DNA of 64,000 nt, from assembly GCA_940746715.1 (NCBI GenBank), contig CALNWN010000012.1, forward strand, positions 62,001 through 126,000. The letters are read 5' to 3'. Made by a program: the position numbers and the translations under genes. How positions within the stretch are numbered: the first letter of the stretch is position 1; each line of letters opens with the position of its first letter. The notes below the pieces were generated by a model, which worked only from the letters and a program-made list of their open reading frames with translations, did no database searches and had not been told where the DNA came from. Source of the stretch: an uncultured Paraburkholderia sp. GTDB taxonomy: Bacteria > Pseudomonadota > Gammaproteobacteria > Burkholderiales > Burkholderiaceae. Of this stretch, positions 53,799 to 61,523 are shown in pieces.

Positions 53799-54476
53799 TT
53801 AGAGCGACGTGCCTTTGACAAAGAATTCCTTGCGGCCGCGCATGGTTTCGATGCGTTCGGCGAGCAGAGCAAGGTCCGCGTCGGAGTCGAGCGGATTCAG
53901 ATGTTCGGCGTTGACCGTCAGCACCGGCGTGCGGTCGTAGTGATAGAAGAACTCGTTGTACGCGTCGCACAGCGCATGCAGATAGGCTCGGAAATCTGCA
54001 GCTCCATCGGCACGGCGCGTTTCTGGATGCGCGAGAACAGCACCTCGGGACTCGCCTGCAGATACACGACGAAGTCCGGCGCCGGCGCGCTCACCTCGAG
54101 CCGCGCGGCGAGCGCGCGGTACAAATGCCACTCGTCTTCCTGCAGCGTGAGGCGCGCGAAGATGTCGTTCTTCTGCGTCATGAAATCGGCGATGAGCGGT
54201 GTGCCCGCCACCTGTGCCGCGCTCACTTCCTGCGCCTGCTGCGCCCGTTGCAGCGCGAAATGCAATTGCGCGGGCAGCGCATAGCGCGGTGTCGCGATAA
54301 AAACGTTCGAGGAAGGGATTGTCCTGCGGCCGCTCGAACAATTCCTGCATCGACCAGCGTTGCGCGAGGCGCCGCGCGAGCGATGTCTTGCCGACGCCGA
54401 TCGGCCCTTCGATCGCCAGGTAGCCGAATGGAGGCCGCAATTGCGGCGCGGTCACGGTGAGCGGTGGTGAATTCAT
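53799..54476 (-). pseudogene. Deoxynucleoside kinase (deoxyadenosine/deoxyguanosine kinase-like), two frameshifts
   Basis: Starts MNSPPLTVTAPQLRPPFGYL AIEGPIGVGKTSLARRLAQR with Walker A GPIGVGKT. Two bases are missing near 54291 (ACCGCGCTATGCG for …CGCGCTATGCG), shifting ALPAQLHFALQRAQQAQEVS, FMTQKNDIFARLTLQEDEWHL and VVYLQASPEVLFSRIQKR into the next frame. One more base is missing near 53989, after which AYLHALCDAYNEFFYHYDRT P runs in the first frame to the stop. Restored length 226. The family phosphorylates deoxynucleosides for salvage. Its ATG overlaps the folK stop (ATGA). Confidence 0.87.
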
Positions 54477-55006
54477 TCGCAGCGGCCCTTGCCGGCATTG
54501 AGTGCATTGAGCGCCGGGCACTGGCACGGCCCTTTGACTTTTTCGATGCGCTGGTCGCGCACGCCCTCGAGCAGCGCGTCGGCGCGGCCGTGCCGCGGAA
54601 TCACGAGCGCGGCGTCGATCTCGACGAGCGGCACCAGCGCAAACGCGCGTTCGACAAGGCGGGGATGCGGAACGATCAGATCGGCTTCGTCGATGGATTG
54701 ATCGCCGTAGAGCAGGATGTCCAGATCGAGCGTTCGCGGCGCATTCCGAAAGGGCCGCTCCCGGCCGAACTGATGCTCGATCTTGTGGCACAGCGCGAGC
54801 AGATGCCGCACGGGGAGCGTCGTGTCGAGCTTCACCACGCAGTTAAAATAGTCGTCACCGCCCGCGTCGATCGGGGCAGTGCGATACAGGCTCGACTTGG
54901 CGAGCACGGTGATGGTGTGCTGTTGTGCGAGGCACACCACCGCGTCTTTCAGGGTCTGGCGCGCGTCCCCGAGATTCGCGCCCAAGCCGAGATAAGCAAC
55001 CGTCAT
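54473..55006 (-). CDS. folK: 2-amino-4-hydroxy-6-hydroxymethyldihydropteridine pyrophosphokinase
   Basis: 177 residues starting MTVAYLGLGANLGDARQTLK. HPPK signature: SSLYRTAPIDAGGDDYFNCV, RERPFRNAPRTLDLDILLYG and VPHPRLVERAFALVPLVEI. It transfers pyrophosphate from ATP to the pterin in folate synthesis. It lies 48 bases after pcnB, a common pairing, and overlaps the kinase pseudogene start. Intact. Confidence 0.96.
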   Translation of the reverse strand: MTVAYLGLGANLGDARQTLKDAVVCLAQQHTITVLAKSSLYRTAPIDAGGDDYFNCVVKLDTTLPVRHLLALCHKIEHQFGRERPFRNAPRTLDLDILLYGDQSIDEADLIVPHPRLVERAFALVPLVEIDAALVIPRHGRADALLEGVRDQRIEKVKGPCQCPALNALNAGKGRCE

Positions 55007-55054
55007 GGCATAACTTCCTGCAACTATCGTTCGACGGCTTCAGCAAACGCTGCG

Positions 55055-56653
55055 TCAGTCTTCACGCGGGCTGTCGTGGCCCGCTTCGGTATCCGCGCGT
55101 TCGGCTGGCGTGCCGCCCTCCATTCCGTCGCCCGATTTGCGGTTCCTGGCGCCACCGCCGCGCCGCCGTCGTTTTCTGGGGCTTCGGTCCTTCCCGCCTT
55201 GCGTGAGCAGTGCTTCACGCGCCGCGACGTCTCCTTCGATGAACTCCGTCCACCACGCTCCGACGGACTCGTCGAGTTCGCCCGATTCGCAGCGCAACAG
55301 GAGGAAATCATACCCCGCTCTAAATCTTTGGTGTTCCAGCAGCTTCAGCGCGCTTCTTCCGGAACGTTTTTCAAGACGCAGCTGCAAGCCCCAGATCTCG
55401 CGCATGTCGGACGAAAAACGCTTGTGGATGGCGGGCTTCTCGGTCTGCATGTCGAGCACTTCGTCCATCGCGCGATGCAGCGCGGGCACCGGATATTCGC
55501 CGTTCGCCTCGAATTTCTGCCAGCGCTGCTGCACGTCGTGCCAGAGCAGCGTGGCGAACAGGAAGCCGGGCGACACGGGTTTGCCGGCGCGCACGCGCGC
55601 GTCCGTATTGTTGAGCGCGAGGGTGATGAATTTCTCGCCGGTGGGCTGTTCGAGCACCACGTCGAGCAAAGGCAGAAGCCCGTGATGCAGGCCTTCCTGG
55701 CGCAGGCGCTTGAGACAGGCGAGCGCGTGGCCGGAGAGCATCAGCTTCAGCATTTCGTCGAAAAGACGCGCGGCCGGCACGTTGTTGATCAGGTCGGCCA
55801 TATTCGCGATGGGCGCGCGTGTCGCGTCGTCGATCTCGAAGTCGAGCTTGGCGGCGAAACGCACGACGCGCAGCATGCGCACCGGGTCTTCGCGATAACG
55901 CGTGGCCGGATCGCCGATCATGCGCAACAGGCGCGCGCGCACGTCGGCCATGCCGTTATGGTAGTCCAGCACGGTTTCCGTGGCCGGATCGTAGTACATC
56001 GCGTTGATCGTGAAGTCGCGGCGCGTGGCGTCTTCGTGCTGCTCGCCCCACACGTTGTCGCGCAGCACGCGGCCGCTCGCGTCCACGGCGTGCGTGCGGC
56101 GGTCGAGTTCGTCGCGCTTCAGACGGCGCGGCGGCGCGGCGTCGGCCGCGGGCGGATCGACCAGCGCGCGGAAAGTGGAGGTTTCGATGATTTCCTGGCC
56201 GAACTGCACATGCACGATCTGAAACCGGCGCCCGATAATGCGCGCGCGGCGGAACAGCTTCTGCACCTGCTCGGGCGTGGCGTCGGTGGCGACGTCGAAA
56301 TCCTTCGGTTTGATGCCGAGCAGCAGATCGCGCACCGCGCCGCCGACGATAAATGCCCGGTGTCCGGCCTGTTGCAGCCCTTCGGTCACACGAATCGCGT
56401 TGCGCGAGATGAGCGTAGGGTCGATGCCGTGCACGTCGTGCGGAATGATGACCGGCACGTCGGGATCGCGCACCGCCTTGGCGGCCGCGCCGCCGCGGGC
56501 CGGCTTGCGGCGCGCGCGGCCGGCCCCCGCGGCACCCTGTGCATTGCGTGCCGGTGCGCTGCCGGTCTCGTCTGCGTCGGCTTCAGCCGGCAGCGTGTCG
56601 TCGGCGGATGCGGTGTCCTGGCCGAATAGCTTGCGAATGAGTTTTTTGATCAC
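55055..56653 (-). CDS. pcnB: Poly(A) polymerase I
   Basis: 532 residues. The nucleotidyltransferase head has AFIVGGAVRDLLLGIKPKDF DVATDATPEQV (catalytic DxD), then FQIVHVQFGQEIIETSTFR, RRDFTINAMYYDP and ATRYREDPVRMLRVVRFAAK. The C-terminus is strongly basic (KDRSPRKRRRRGGGARNRKS). The N-terminal 60 residues are acidic and low in complexity. It adds 3' poly(A) tails that speed RNA decay. The ATG overlaps the upstream HAD stop. Intact. Confidence 0.95.
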   Translation of the reverse strand: MIKKLIRKLFGQDTASADDTLPAEADADETGSAPARNAQGAAGAGRARRKPARGGAAAKAVRDPDVPVIIPHDVHGIDPTLISRNAIRVTEGLQQAGHRAFIVGGAVRDLLLGIKPKDFDVATDATPEQVQKLFRRARIIGRRFQIVHVQFGQEIIETSTFRALVDPPAADAAPPRRLKRDELDRRTHAVDASGRVLRDNVWGEQHEDATRRDFTINAMYYDPATETVLDYHNGMADVRARLLRMIGDPATRYREDPVRMLRVVRFAAKLDFEIDDATRAPIANMADLINNVPAARLFDEMLKLMLSGHALACLKRLRQEGLHHGLLPLLDVVLEQPTGEKFITLALNNTDARVRAGKPVSPGFLFATLLWHDVQQRWQKFEANGEYPVPALHRAMDEVLDMQTEKPAIHKRFSSDMREIWGLQLRLEKRSGRSALKLLEHQRFRAGYDFLLLRCESGELDESVGAWWTEFIEGDVAAREALLTQGGKDRSPRKRRRRGGGARNRKSGDGMEGGTPAERADTEAGHDSPRED

Positions 56654-57336
56654 GTGGGTTGAAAGAGTTCGAGGATGCGCCAGCCTTTGGCCTGTGCATG
56701 GGCACGCAACGTGTCGTCGGGATTGGTCGCGATCGGGTCGGTGACCTTTTCGAGCAGCGGAATGTCGTTGTGCGAATCGCTGTAGAAAAAGCTGCGCTCA
56801 AAGTCGCTCCAGCTCTTGCCGAGCGACGCGAGCCATGCCTCGGTGCGCACGATCTTGCCTTCCTTGTAGCTCGGCGTGCCGGTGGGGCGGCCGGTGTAGG
56901 CCGAATGCGGCTGGCCGTCGACGGTTTCCGCTTCGCAGGCGATGAGCGTATCCACGCCGAACGCGCTCGCAATGGGACGGGTGATGAATTCGTTGGTGGC
57001 GGTGACCACGCAGCACAGGTCGCCGGCTTCGCGGTGCCGCTTGACCAGCTCGACCGCCGCCGGGAGGATGGCCGGCGTGATCACCTCATGCATGTACTGC
57101 GCGTGAAAGTCCGCGAGCTGCGCGCGCGTGTATTTGGCGAGCGGCGTGAGCATGGCAAGCAGATAGGCGTGAATGTCGAGCTTGCCGGCCTTGTAGTCGG
57201 CGTAGAAGCGGTCGTTGTCACGGGCGAAATTTTCGGCGTCGACCATGCCGTGTTTCACCATGAAGCGGCCCCATTCGTGGTCGCTGTCGGTGGGAATGAG
57301 CGTGTGATCGAGGTCGAAGAGTGCGAGATTAGCCAT
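56650..57336 (-). CDS. HAD superfamily phosphatase, subfamily IB
   Basis: 228 residues. Motif I is LALFDLDHTLIPTDSDHEWG (nucleophile Asp in DLDHT), motif II CCVVTATNEFI, motif III/IV KEGKIV… SFFYSDSHNDIPLLEKV. The helical cap fits the SerB/YfhB-like IB group, some members of which are histidinol-phosphate or phosphoserine phosphatases; the substrate cannot be fixed from sequence. It overlaps hda by eight bases and pcnB by four, so it is tightly embedded in the operon. Confidence 0.92.
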   Translation of the reverse strand: MANLALFDLDHTLIPTDSDHEWGRFMVKHGMVDAENFARDNDRFYADYKAGKLDIHAYLLAMLTPLAKYTRAQLADFHAQYMHEVITPAILPAAVELVKRHREAGDLCCVVTATNEFITRPIASAFGVDTLIACEAETVDGQPHSAYTGRPTGTPSYKEGKIVRTEAWLASLGKSWSDFERSFFYSDSHNDIPLLEKVTDPIATNPDDTLRAHAQAKGWRILELFQPT

Positions 57337-58072
57337 GGGGGTCTATTTTACTTGAAGCGGCGGACAACGCGGCGGGGCCCTCCTGGCCCGGCGAAGCCAG
57401 CATCGTGCGCAAAAGCGGCAGCGTCACCACGCGCTTCTGTTCGAGCGAAAAGCGGTCGAGCGCGTCGAGGAGCGCCATCAGGCTCGGCATGTCGCGGCGA
57501 AAATGCGTGAGCAGGTAGGCGGGGACGTCGTCGGCGAGCATGATGCCGCGCTCGCGCGCCGCGCGTTTCAGCACCGCCGCCTTGGCTTCGTCCGGCAGCG
57601 GCGCGAGATGGAACACGAGGCCCCAGCCGAGCCGCGTGCGCAGGTCCTCGCGCACCGTCATGCCGATGGGCGGCGCGTTGCCGGTGGCGACGAGCGCGCT
57701 GGTCGGATGCGCGCGGACCTCGTTGAAGAGATTGAACACGGCGATCTGCTGCGCGGCGGAGAGGCCGTCGCAATCGTCGATCGCATAGAGCGCGATGCGC
57801 GGGTCGAAGGCGAACGCGGCGAGGCTGCTTTGCGGACCCGCGAAGCGCGCGTGGCCCGGCGGCGCTTCGTGCACGAGCGCCTGCAGCAGGTGCGTGCGGC
57901 CGCTGCCCGCTTCGCCCCAGATGTAGAAGGTGCGATCGGCGACAGGACCGGCGGCGAGCGCGCTGTCGAGCTCCCGCAGGCGCGTGACGAGCTCGGCATT
58001 GGTGCCGGCGAAAAAATTGTCGAATGTCGATGGCGGCGGCGTGCCGAGATCGAGCGTCAGTTGACGAAGCAC
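57329..58072 (-). CDS. hda: DnaA-related regulatory inactivator Hda
   Basis: 247 residues starting MLRQLTLDLGTPPPSTFDNF. The first eight residues contain QLTLDLG, resembling the clamp-binding motif (QLxL/DLF type) Hda uses to contact the beta clamp. Walker A is GEAGSGRT (residues 53-60, Arg in place of Lys as in other Hda proteins), Walker B LYAIDDCDGL, sensor LVATGNAPP. With the clamp it stimulates ATP hydrolysis by DnaA and restrains replication initiation. Confidence 0.92.
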   Translation of the reverse strand: MLRQLTLDLGTPPPSTFDNFFAGTNAELVTRLRELDSALAAGPVADRTFYIWGEAGSGRTHLLQALVHEAPPGHARFAGPQSSLAAFAFDPRIALYAIDDCDGLSAAQQIAVFNLFNEVRAHPTSALVATGNAPPIGMTVREDLRTRLGWGLVFHLAPLPDEAKAAVLKRAARERGIMLADDVPAYLLTHFRRDMPSLMALLDALDRFSLEQKRVVTLPLLRTMLASPGQEGPAALSAASSKIDPHG

Positions 58073-58142
58073 AGTAGGTTAATGCCGAAAGTAGGGCTCG
58101 CGTCGCGAAGCGCCTCGCGAGCCGGAACAGCGAAGCGGAATG

Positions 58143-59219
58143 TCAATTGTTGTACAGCGTGCTTTCCAGATAGCTTTGCCGCAACTCGCGCACGGCCACC
58201 GACAAAATCGCGCTGACCGGCAATGCGAGCAGCACGCCGAAAAAGCCGAACAGCTGCCCGAACGCGAGCAACGCGAAAATAACCGCCAGCGGGTGCAGGC
58301 CGATCAGCTCGCCGACGAGGCGCGGCGTCAGGAAAAAGCTCTCCACGACCTGGCCCACGCCGTAAATCAGCGCGACCGCGCCGAAGCCGTACCAGTTGCC
58401 GAATTGCAGCAGCGCGGCGAGCAGCGCGAGCGCAAGACCGGTCGCGAAGCCGACGTACGGAATGAACACCGCGAGACCCGTGAAAATGCCCACCGGCAGT
58501 GCGATCTCGAAGCCGGCGATGGTCAGCGCGGCCGCGTAAAACACGGCGAGCACGCCCATCACCAGCAACTGGCCGCGCAGGTATTGCGACAGCATCTGAT
58601 CCATGTCGCGCGCGAGTTGCAGCGTCTTGACGAGCCAGCGCCGCGGCACCACGCCCTGGGCGCGCAGCAGCATGCGGTTCCAGTCGTACAGCAGATAGAA
58701 CAGCACGAGCGGCACCAGAATCAGATTGCCGATCACCGTCATCATGACGTTGCCGCTCGTCACGATCGAGGTCCACGCATAGCGCGCGACCGTCTGCGCG
58801 CTGCCTTCGAGCTGTCCCATGACGAGGTCGCGCACGCTCGCGAAGTCGAGCGAATCGGCGAGGCCGAGCAGCGCGAGCTTGGGTTGCAGCCACGCGTTGA
58901 TATGCGCGAACAGCACGGGCACCTGCTGCCGCAGCTGCGGCCCTTCTTTCTGGATCACGGCGAACACGAGCAGCACGAGCAACGTCATGAGCAGCGTGAA
59001 GAGCAGCATCATCAGCAAGGCCGCGAGCGCGCGCGGCACGCGCCGGCGCACCAGCCACGCGACGCCCGGCTGCAGGATGTACGCGAGGATCGCGCCGAGC
59101 AGAAACGGCGTGAGAACCGGACTCAGCAGCCACAGCAGAATGCCGACGCCGAGCGCAATGGCGAGCCAGATGAAGGCGCGGCGCTGCACCGGCGTCAGTA
59201 TCGAGGAGTTCTGTTGCAA
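58143..59219 (-). CDS. AI-2E family transporter (PerM-like)
   Basis: 358 residues starting MQQNSSILTPVQRRAFIWLA with about eight membrane helices and a central soluble loop. The C-terminal half shows the family segment GIFTGLAVFIPYVGFATGLA and FFLTPRLVGELIGLHPLAVI. Members of this family export varied small molecules or sodium/protons; the substrate is unknown here. It is the first gene of the leftward operon and diverges from purM. Confidence 0.9.
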   Translation of the reverse strand: MQQNSSILTPVQRRAFIWLAIALGVGILLWLLSPVLTPFLLGAILAYILQPGVAWLVRRRVPRALAALLMMLLFTLLMTLLVLLVFAVIQKEGPQLRQQVPVLFAHINAWLQPKLALLGLADSLDFASVRDLVMGQLEGSAQTVARYAWTSIVTSGNVMMTVIGNLILVPLVLFYLLYDWNRMLLRAQGVVPRRWLVKTLQLARDMDQMLSQYLRGQLLVMGVLAVFYAAALTIAGFEIALPVGIFTGLAVFIPYVGFATGLALALLAALLQFGNWYGFGAVALIYGVGQVVESFFLTPRLVGELIGLHPLAVIFALLAFGQLFGFFGVLLALPVSAILSVAVRELRQSYLESTLYNN

Positions 59220-59330
59220 AGTTGTTTCCCAGGTGTCGTCGGAACCGGATGATCAAATTCCAGCCAGCCGGCCGGCAACTCTGTATGGGACCAGAGTAAG
59301 CGCTGAAGCGCCAACTCTGGATCGGCATCG

Positions 59331-59349
59331 GGTAAAATCACATTTTACC
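59331..59349. promoter_or_regulatory. Perfect inverted repeat between the AI-2E transporter and purM
   Basis: GGTAAAAT-cac-ATTTTACC, an 8-bp palindrome that gives a TAAAAT -10-like box on each strand. It lies 21 bp before the purM ATG and about 112 bp before the divergent transporter start. Upstream of it, ACTCTG/CAGAGT motifs recur (59278, 59292, 59315). It is a possible operator or paired promoter element; the regulator is unknown. Confidence 0.5.
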
Positions 59350-59369
59350 GACCTTCGAGCACTCCCCCC

Positions 59370-60437
59370 ATGAATCAACCGAAATCCGCCCCGAATTCCA
59401 CTGATTCGGCCCAAGGTTTGTCGTATCGCGACGCCGGCGTGGACATCGACGCGGGCGACGCTCTCGTCGACGCAATCAAGCCCTTTGCCAAAAAGACGAT
59501 GCGCGACGGCGTGCTGGGCGGCATTGGCGGATTCGGCGCGCTGTTCGAGGTGCCGAAGCGGTATAAGGAACCGGTGCTCGTGTCGGGCACGGACGGCGTG
59601 GGCACCAAGCTGCGCCTCGCGTTTCAGTTGAACCGGCACGACACCGTGGGCCAGGATCTGGTCGCCATGAGCGTGAACGACATTCTCGTGCAAGGCGCCG
59701 AGCCGCTCTTTTTCCTCGACTACTTCGCGTGCGGCAAGCTGGACGTCGGCACCGCGGCCACGGTGGTGAAGGGCATCGCGCAGGGTTGCGAGCTGGCGGG
59801 CTGCGCGCTGATCGGCGGCGAAACGGCTGAAATGCCGGGTATGTATCCGGACGGCGAATACGATCTGGCAGGCTTCGCGGTCGGCGCGGTCGAAAAGAGC
59901 AAGATTATCGACGGCAGCACGATCGCCCCCGGCGACGTGGTGCTGGGCCTTGCCTCGAGCGGCATCCATTCGAACGGTTTTTCGCTCGTGCGTAAGATTA
60001 TCGAGCGCGCGCAACCCGATCTGAATGCGGATTTCGACGGCCGTTCGCTCGCCGACGTGCTCATGGCGCCCACGCACATCTACGTGAAGCCGCTCCTCGC
60101 GCTGATGCAGCAGATCGCGGTCAAGGGCATGGCGCACATCACGGGCGGCGGGCTCGTCGAAAACATTCCGCGCGTGCTGCGCGAGGGCCTCACGGCCGAG
60201 CTCGATCATCGCGGCTGGCCGCTGCCGCCGCTGTTCTCGTGGCTCCAGAAGCACGGCGGAGTGGCGGATGCGGAAATGCATCGCGTGTTCAACTGCGGTA
60301 TCGGTATGGCGGTCGTCGTGTCGGCGGCGGATGCCGACGCCGCCATCGGTCTCTTGTCCGCAGCCGGCGAGCAGGTCTGGAAGATCGGCGTGATCCGCGA
60401 AAGCGCGGCCGGTGAAGCGCAGACGGTCGTCGTTTAA
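59370..60437 (+). CDS. purM: Phosphoribosylformylglycinamidine cyclo-ligase
   Basis: 355 residues. Conserved segments: LSYRDAGVDIDAGDALVDAI, GVLGGIGGFGALFEVP, VLVSGTDGVGTKLRLAFQLN, FFLDYFACGKLD, GCALIGGETAEMPGMYPDGE YDLAGF, and the C-terminal AHITGGGLVENIPRVL. It closes the imidazole ring in purine synthesis. Intact. Confidence 0.96.
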   Translation: MNQPKSAPNSTDSAQGLSYRDAGVDIDAGDALVDAIKPFAKKTMRDGVLGGIGGFGALFEVPKRYKEPVLVSGTDGVGTKLRLAFQLNRHDTVGQDLVAMSVNDILVQGAEPLFFLDYFACGKLDVGTAATVVKGIAQGCELAGCALIGGETAEMPGMYPDGEYDLAGFAVGAVEKSKIIDGSTIAPGDVVLGLASSGIHSNGFSLVRKIIERAQPDLNADFDGRSLADVLMAPTHIYVKPLLALMQQIAVKGMAHITGGGLVENIPRVLREGLTAELDHRGWPLPPLFSWLQKHGGVADAEMHRVFNCGIGMAVVVSAADADAAIGLLSAAGEQVWKIGVIRESAAGEAQTVVV

Positions 60438-60529
60438 TTGTTGTCTTCAGGCGCGCGGTAGAGCGCTATAGCCTGCGCGGTGTGAAGAGCAGTCGCCCAC
60501 GCCGCCGGGTTCCCAGTATTTTCGCTGCG

Positions 60530-61480
60530 TCAGGCCTCCAACAGCGCTTCGATCACCTCCAGCACGCGCGCCGTTGCGTGCGGATCGCAGCAGTCCACCA
60601 CCCGCTCATTCATGCTGCGCAGCCATGTGAGCTGCCGCTTGCACAATTGCCGGGTCGCGAACACGCTCTTGTCGCGCATGGTCGAATAGTCGACGGCGCC
60701 ATCCAGATGCTCCCAGACCTGCCGGTAGCCGACGCAACGCATGGAAGGCATGTCCGGCGTCAAGTCACCTCGTTCGCGCAGTTTCACCACTTCGTCGATG
60801 AAACCGTTTGCCAGCATCGCATCGAATCGTTGCTCGATGCGCGCGTGCAGCACGCTGCGGTCCGACGGCTCGAGCGCGATCGGCACGAAGCGCCACTGCG
60901 CGGCGGCTTCGTCGGTGCGCGCGGGCGCGGCGAGCAGCGCCGACATCGCTTCGCCCGTCAGCATGAACACTTCGAGCGCGCGCTGGATGCGCTGCGAGTC
61001 GTTGGGCGCGAGGCGCGCCGCGGTGGCCGGATCCACCGCGGCAAGCCGCGCATGCAGCGCGGGCCAGCCGTCGCGCGCGGCGTCGGCGTCCAGTTGCGCG
61101 CGCACCGTGGCGTCGGCGGCCGGCAGCTCGTTGAGTCCTTGCGTGAGCGCCTTGTAGTACAGCATCGTTCCGCCGACGAGCAGCGGCAGCCGACCGCGCG
61201 CCCTGATTTCGGCGGTGAGGCGCAACGCGTCGGCGCGAAATTGAGCTGCTGAATAGGCGTCGGCGGGATCGACGATATCGATCAGATGATACGGCGCGAC
61301 CGCGCGCTCCTCGGCGGTCGGCTTCGCGGTGCCAATGTCCATGTCCCGATAGACGAGCGCCGAATCGACGCTCACGATTTCGACTGGCCGCCGCCCCGCC
61401 AACGCGAGCGCGGCCGCGGTCTTGCCGGACGCAGTCGGTCCGAGCAGGCAGGGAATCGGCGTGGGGTGGCGTGCAGTCAT
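60530..61480 (-). CDS. miaA: tRNA dimethylallyltransferase
   Basis: 316 residues. P-loop LLGPTASGKTAAALAL (from residue 12), VSVDSALVYRDMDIGTAKPT, YHLIDIVDPADAYSAAQF, and LPLLVGGTMLYYKALTQGL. It adds the isopentenyl group to A37 of tRNAs that read UNN codons. It follows mutL by 43 bases, the usual mutL-miaA order. Intact. Confidence 0.96.
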   Translation of the reverse strand: MTARHPTPIPCLLGPTASGKTAAALALAGRRPVEIVSVDSALVYRDMDIGTAKPTAEERAVAPYHLIDIVDPADAYSAAQFRADALRLTAEIRARGRLPLLVGGTMLYYKALTQGLNELPAADATVRAQLDADAARDGWPALHARLAAVDPATAARLAPNDSQRIQRALEVFMLTGEAMSALLAAPARTDEAAAQWRFVPIALEPSDRSVLHARIEQRFDAMLANGFIDEVVKLRERGDLTPDMPSMRCVGYRQVWEHLDGAVDYSTMRDKSVFATRQLCKRQLTWLRSMNERVVDCCDPHATARVLEVIEALLEA

Positions 61481-61523
61481 CGGCGTGCTGGCGCGCGCGG
61501 ATCGCGTGTCGGGAAGCCCACGG

